The notes under the pieces are model-generated. The model searched no databases, was not told the DNA's origin, and saw only the letters and a program-made list of their open reading frames with translations. Shown in pieces: positions 63,551-64,000 of a DNA stretch of 64,000 nucleotides. The stretch is from Timaviella obliquedivisa GSE-PSE-MK23-08B. Its GTDB lineage: Bacteria > Cyanobacteriota > Cyanobacteriia > Elainellales > Elainellaceae. The stretch is from positions 1 to 64,000 of the forward strand of contig JAHHII010000014.1 of assembly GCA_019358855.1 (NCBI GenBank), in the 5' to 3' direction. Positions within the stretch are counted from its first letter, which is position 1. The number at the start of each line of letters is the position of its first letter. The translations under genes were made by a program, and so were the position numbers.

Positions 63551-64000
63551 ATGGCTCGTACAGGCTATACGCTTCCTGTGTTTGCAGTAGCATCTGCCAA
63601 AGCAGCTCTCTTGCATTTACAAAGCAATGCTACGCCACAAACCGTCACCCTCGACTTGCTGCCAGAATCACAGCCCAACAGTGCCGAAATCTCGATTCAG
63701 CAAGTCGCTCGATTAGACGCTACAAGTGCTTTGGCAATCACACTCAGCGACCCAGGAGACAATCTAGATTTAACTCGAAACACACCTATTTGGGCATGGG
63801 TAAGGCGATCGCGCCGAGATACGCACAGCGAGTTCCCCCACCCATCCCCGGCTTTAATCCTTGAAGCAGGCGAAGGTTTAGGCAGAACTGCAGCCGGAGA
63901 TGCAGCCATTTACAGCTATGCCCGTCGCCTATTCGATGCAAACCTATTGCCGCTGATTGCCGCCGATCAAACTGTGATAGTCTCGATTATTCTGCCAGAA
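63551..64000 (+). CDS. cbiD: Cobalt-precorrin-5B C1-methyltransferase, 5' part
   Basis: 150 codons to the window edge without a stop. N-terminus MARTGYTLPVFAVASAKAAL, then PQTVTLDLLPESQPNSAEISIQQV in parts and ITLSDPGDNLDLTRNTPIWAWV are those of CbiD, which adds the C1 methyl group in anaerobic cobalamin synthesis. It fits the B12-regulated hupE at 53.7-54.4 kb. Partial. Confidence 0.88.
   Translation, partial: MARTGYTLPVFAVASAKAALLHLQSNATPQTVTLDLLPESQPNSAEISIQQVARLDATSALAITLSDPGDNLDLTRNTPIWAWVRRSRRDTHSEFPHPSPALILEAGEGLGRTAAGDAAIYSYARRLFDANLLPLIAADQTVIVSIILPE

Overview
The window is chromosomal DNA of a cyanobacterium. Evidence: the HIP1 octamer GCGATCGC is scattered through most genes, and the genes include psbV, psbV2, petE, chlL, chlN, ctpA, raf1, hemL and a phosphoribulokinase-family gene. 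The presence of psbV2 and many short dispersed repeats suggests a filamentous Leptolyngbya-like lineage; that placement is inference. Nearly all of the window is coding, and genes change strand often.

Layout. 0-13 kb: thioredoxin and a RexT-like redox regulator (divergent), Kir-type K+ channel, Cache/HAMP/GAF histidine kinase, tRNA-Ala(CGC), HAD phosphatase, methyltransferase, Ser/Thr kinase, Maf, a large coiled-coil/TPR membrane protein and a rhomboid protease. 13-18 kb: the lumenal electron-carrier cluster psbV-psbV2-petE, then DUF29, YajQ, MAPEG and small envelope proteins. 18-26 kb: accessory DNA with two different MITEs, a GT4 glycosyltransferase, lipA followed by three toxin-antitoxin modules or remnants, a small-protein gene with a long structured leader, an unknown two-gene module and a phosphoribulokinase paralog. 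26-32 kb: a type I secretion locus (PPIase, ABC exporter, lectin/RTX surface protein). 32-38 kb: housekeeping genes (HD hydrolase, ctpA, hemL, YpfJ, hisIE). 38-40 kb: RelE-type TA module and a DnaJ-C-terminal/zinc fusion protein. 40-50 kb: dark-operative protochlorophyllide reductase genes chlL-(DUF5331)-chlN, a Fur regulator, a repeat protein with a decayed partial copy, a REC-DUF3685 protein and BrnTA. 51-64 kb: a second and third leader/small-protein locus, raf1, a B12-riboswitch-controlled hupE, nadC, argS, an iteron array, a peroxiredoxin-like/2OG-oxygenase fusion, a PIG-V-like mannosyltransferase, a second thioredoxin and the 5' part of cbiD.

Most unusual: (1) three loci (23.1, 51.3 and 59.4-59.9 kb) share a -35/18-bp/-10 promoter, a roughly 215-230-nt structured leader and a 66-78-residue protein of one family; in two of them a 12-13-bp stem pairs with the Shine-Dalgarno region. 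(2) Two unrelated toxin-antitoxin modules are each followed by a second copy of the 3' end of the gene that precedes them (lipA; a conserved hypothetical), and the differences are wholly or mostly synonymous, as if each cassette came in with the tail of an orthologous gene. (3) Two MITE families with intact target-site duplications; one duplication is exactly the stop codon of a glycosyltransferase. (4) A nine-unit palindromic iteron array with 20-21-bp spacing.
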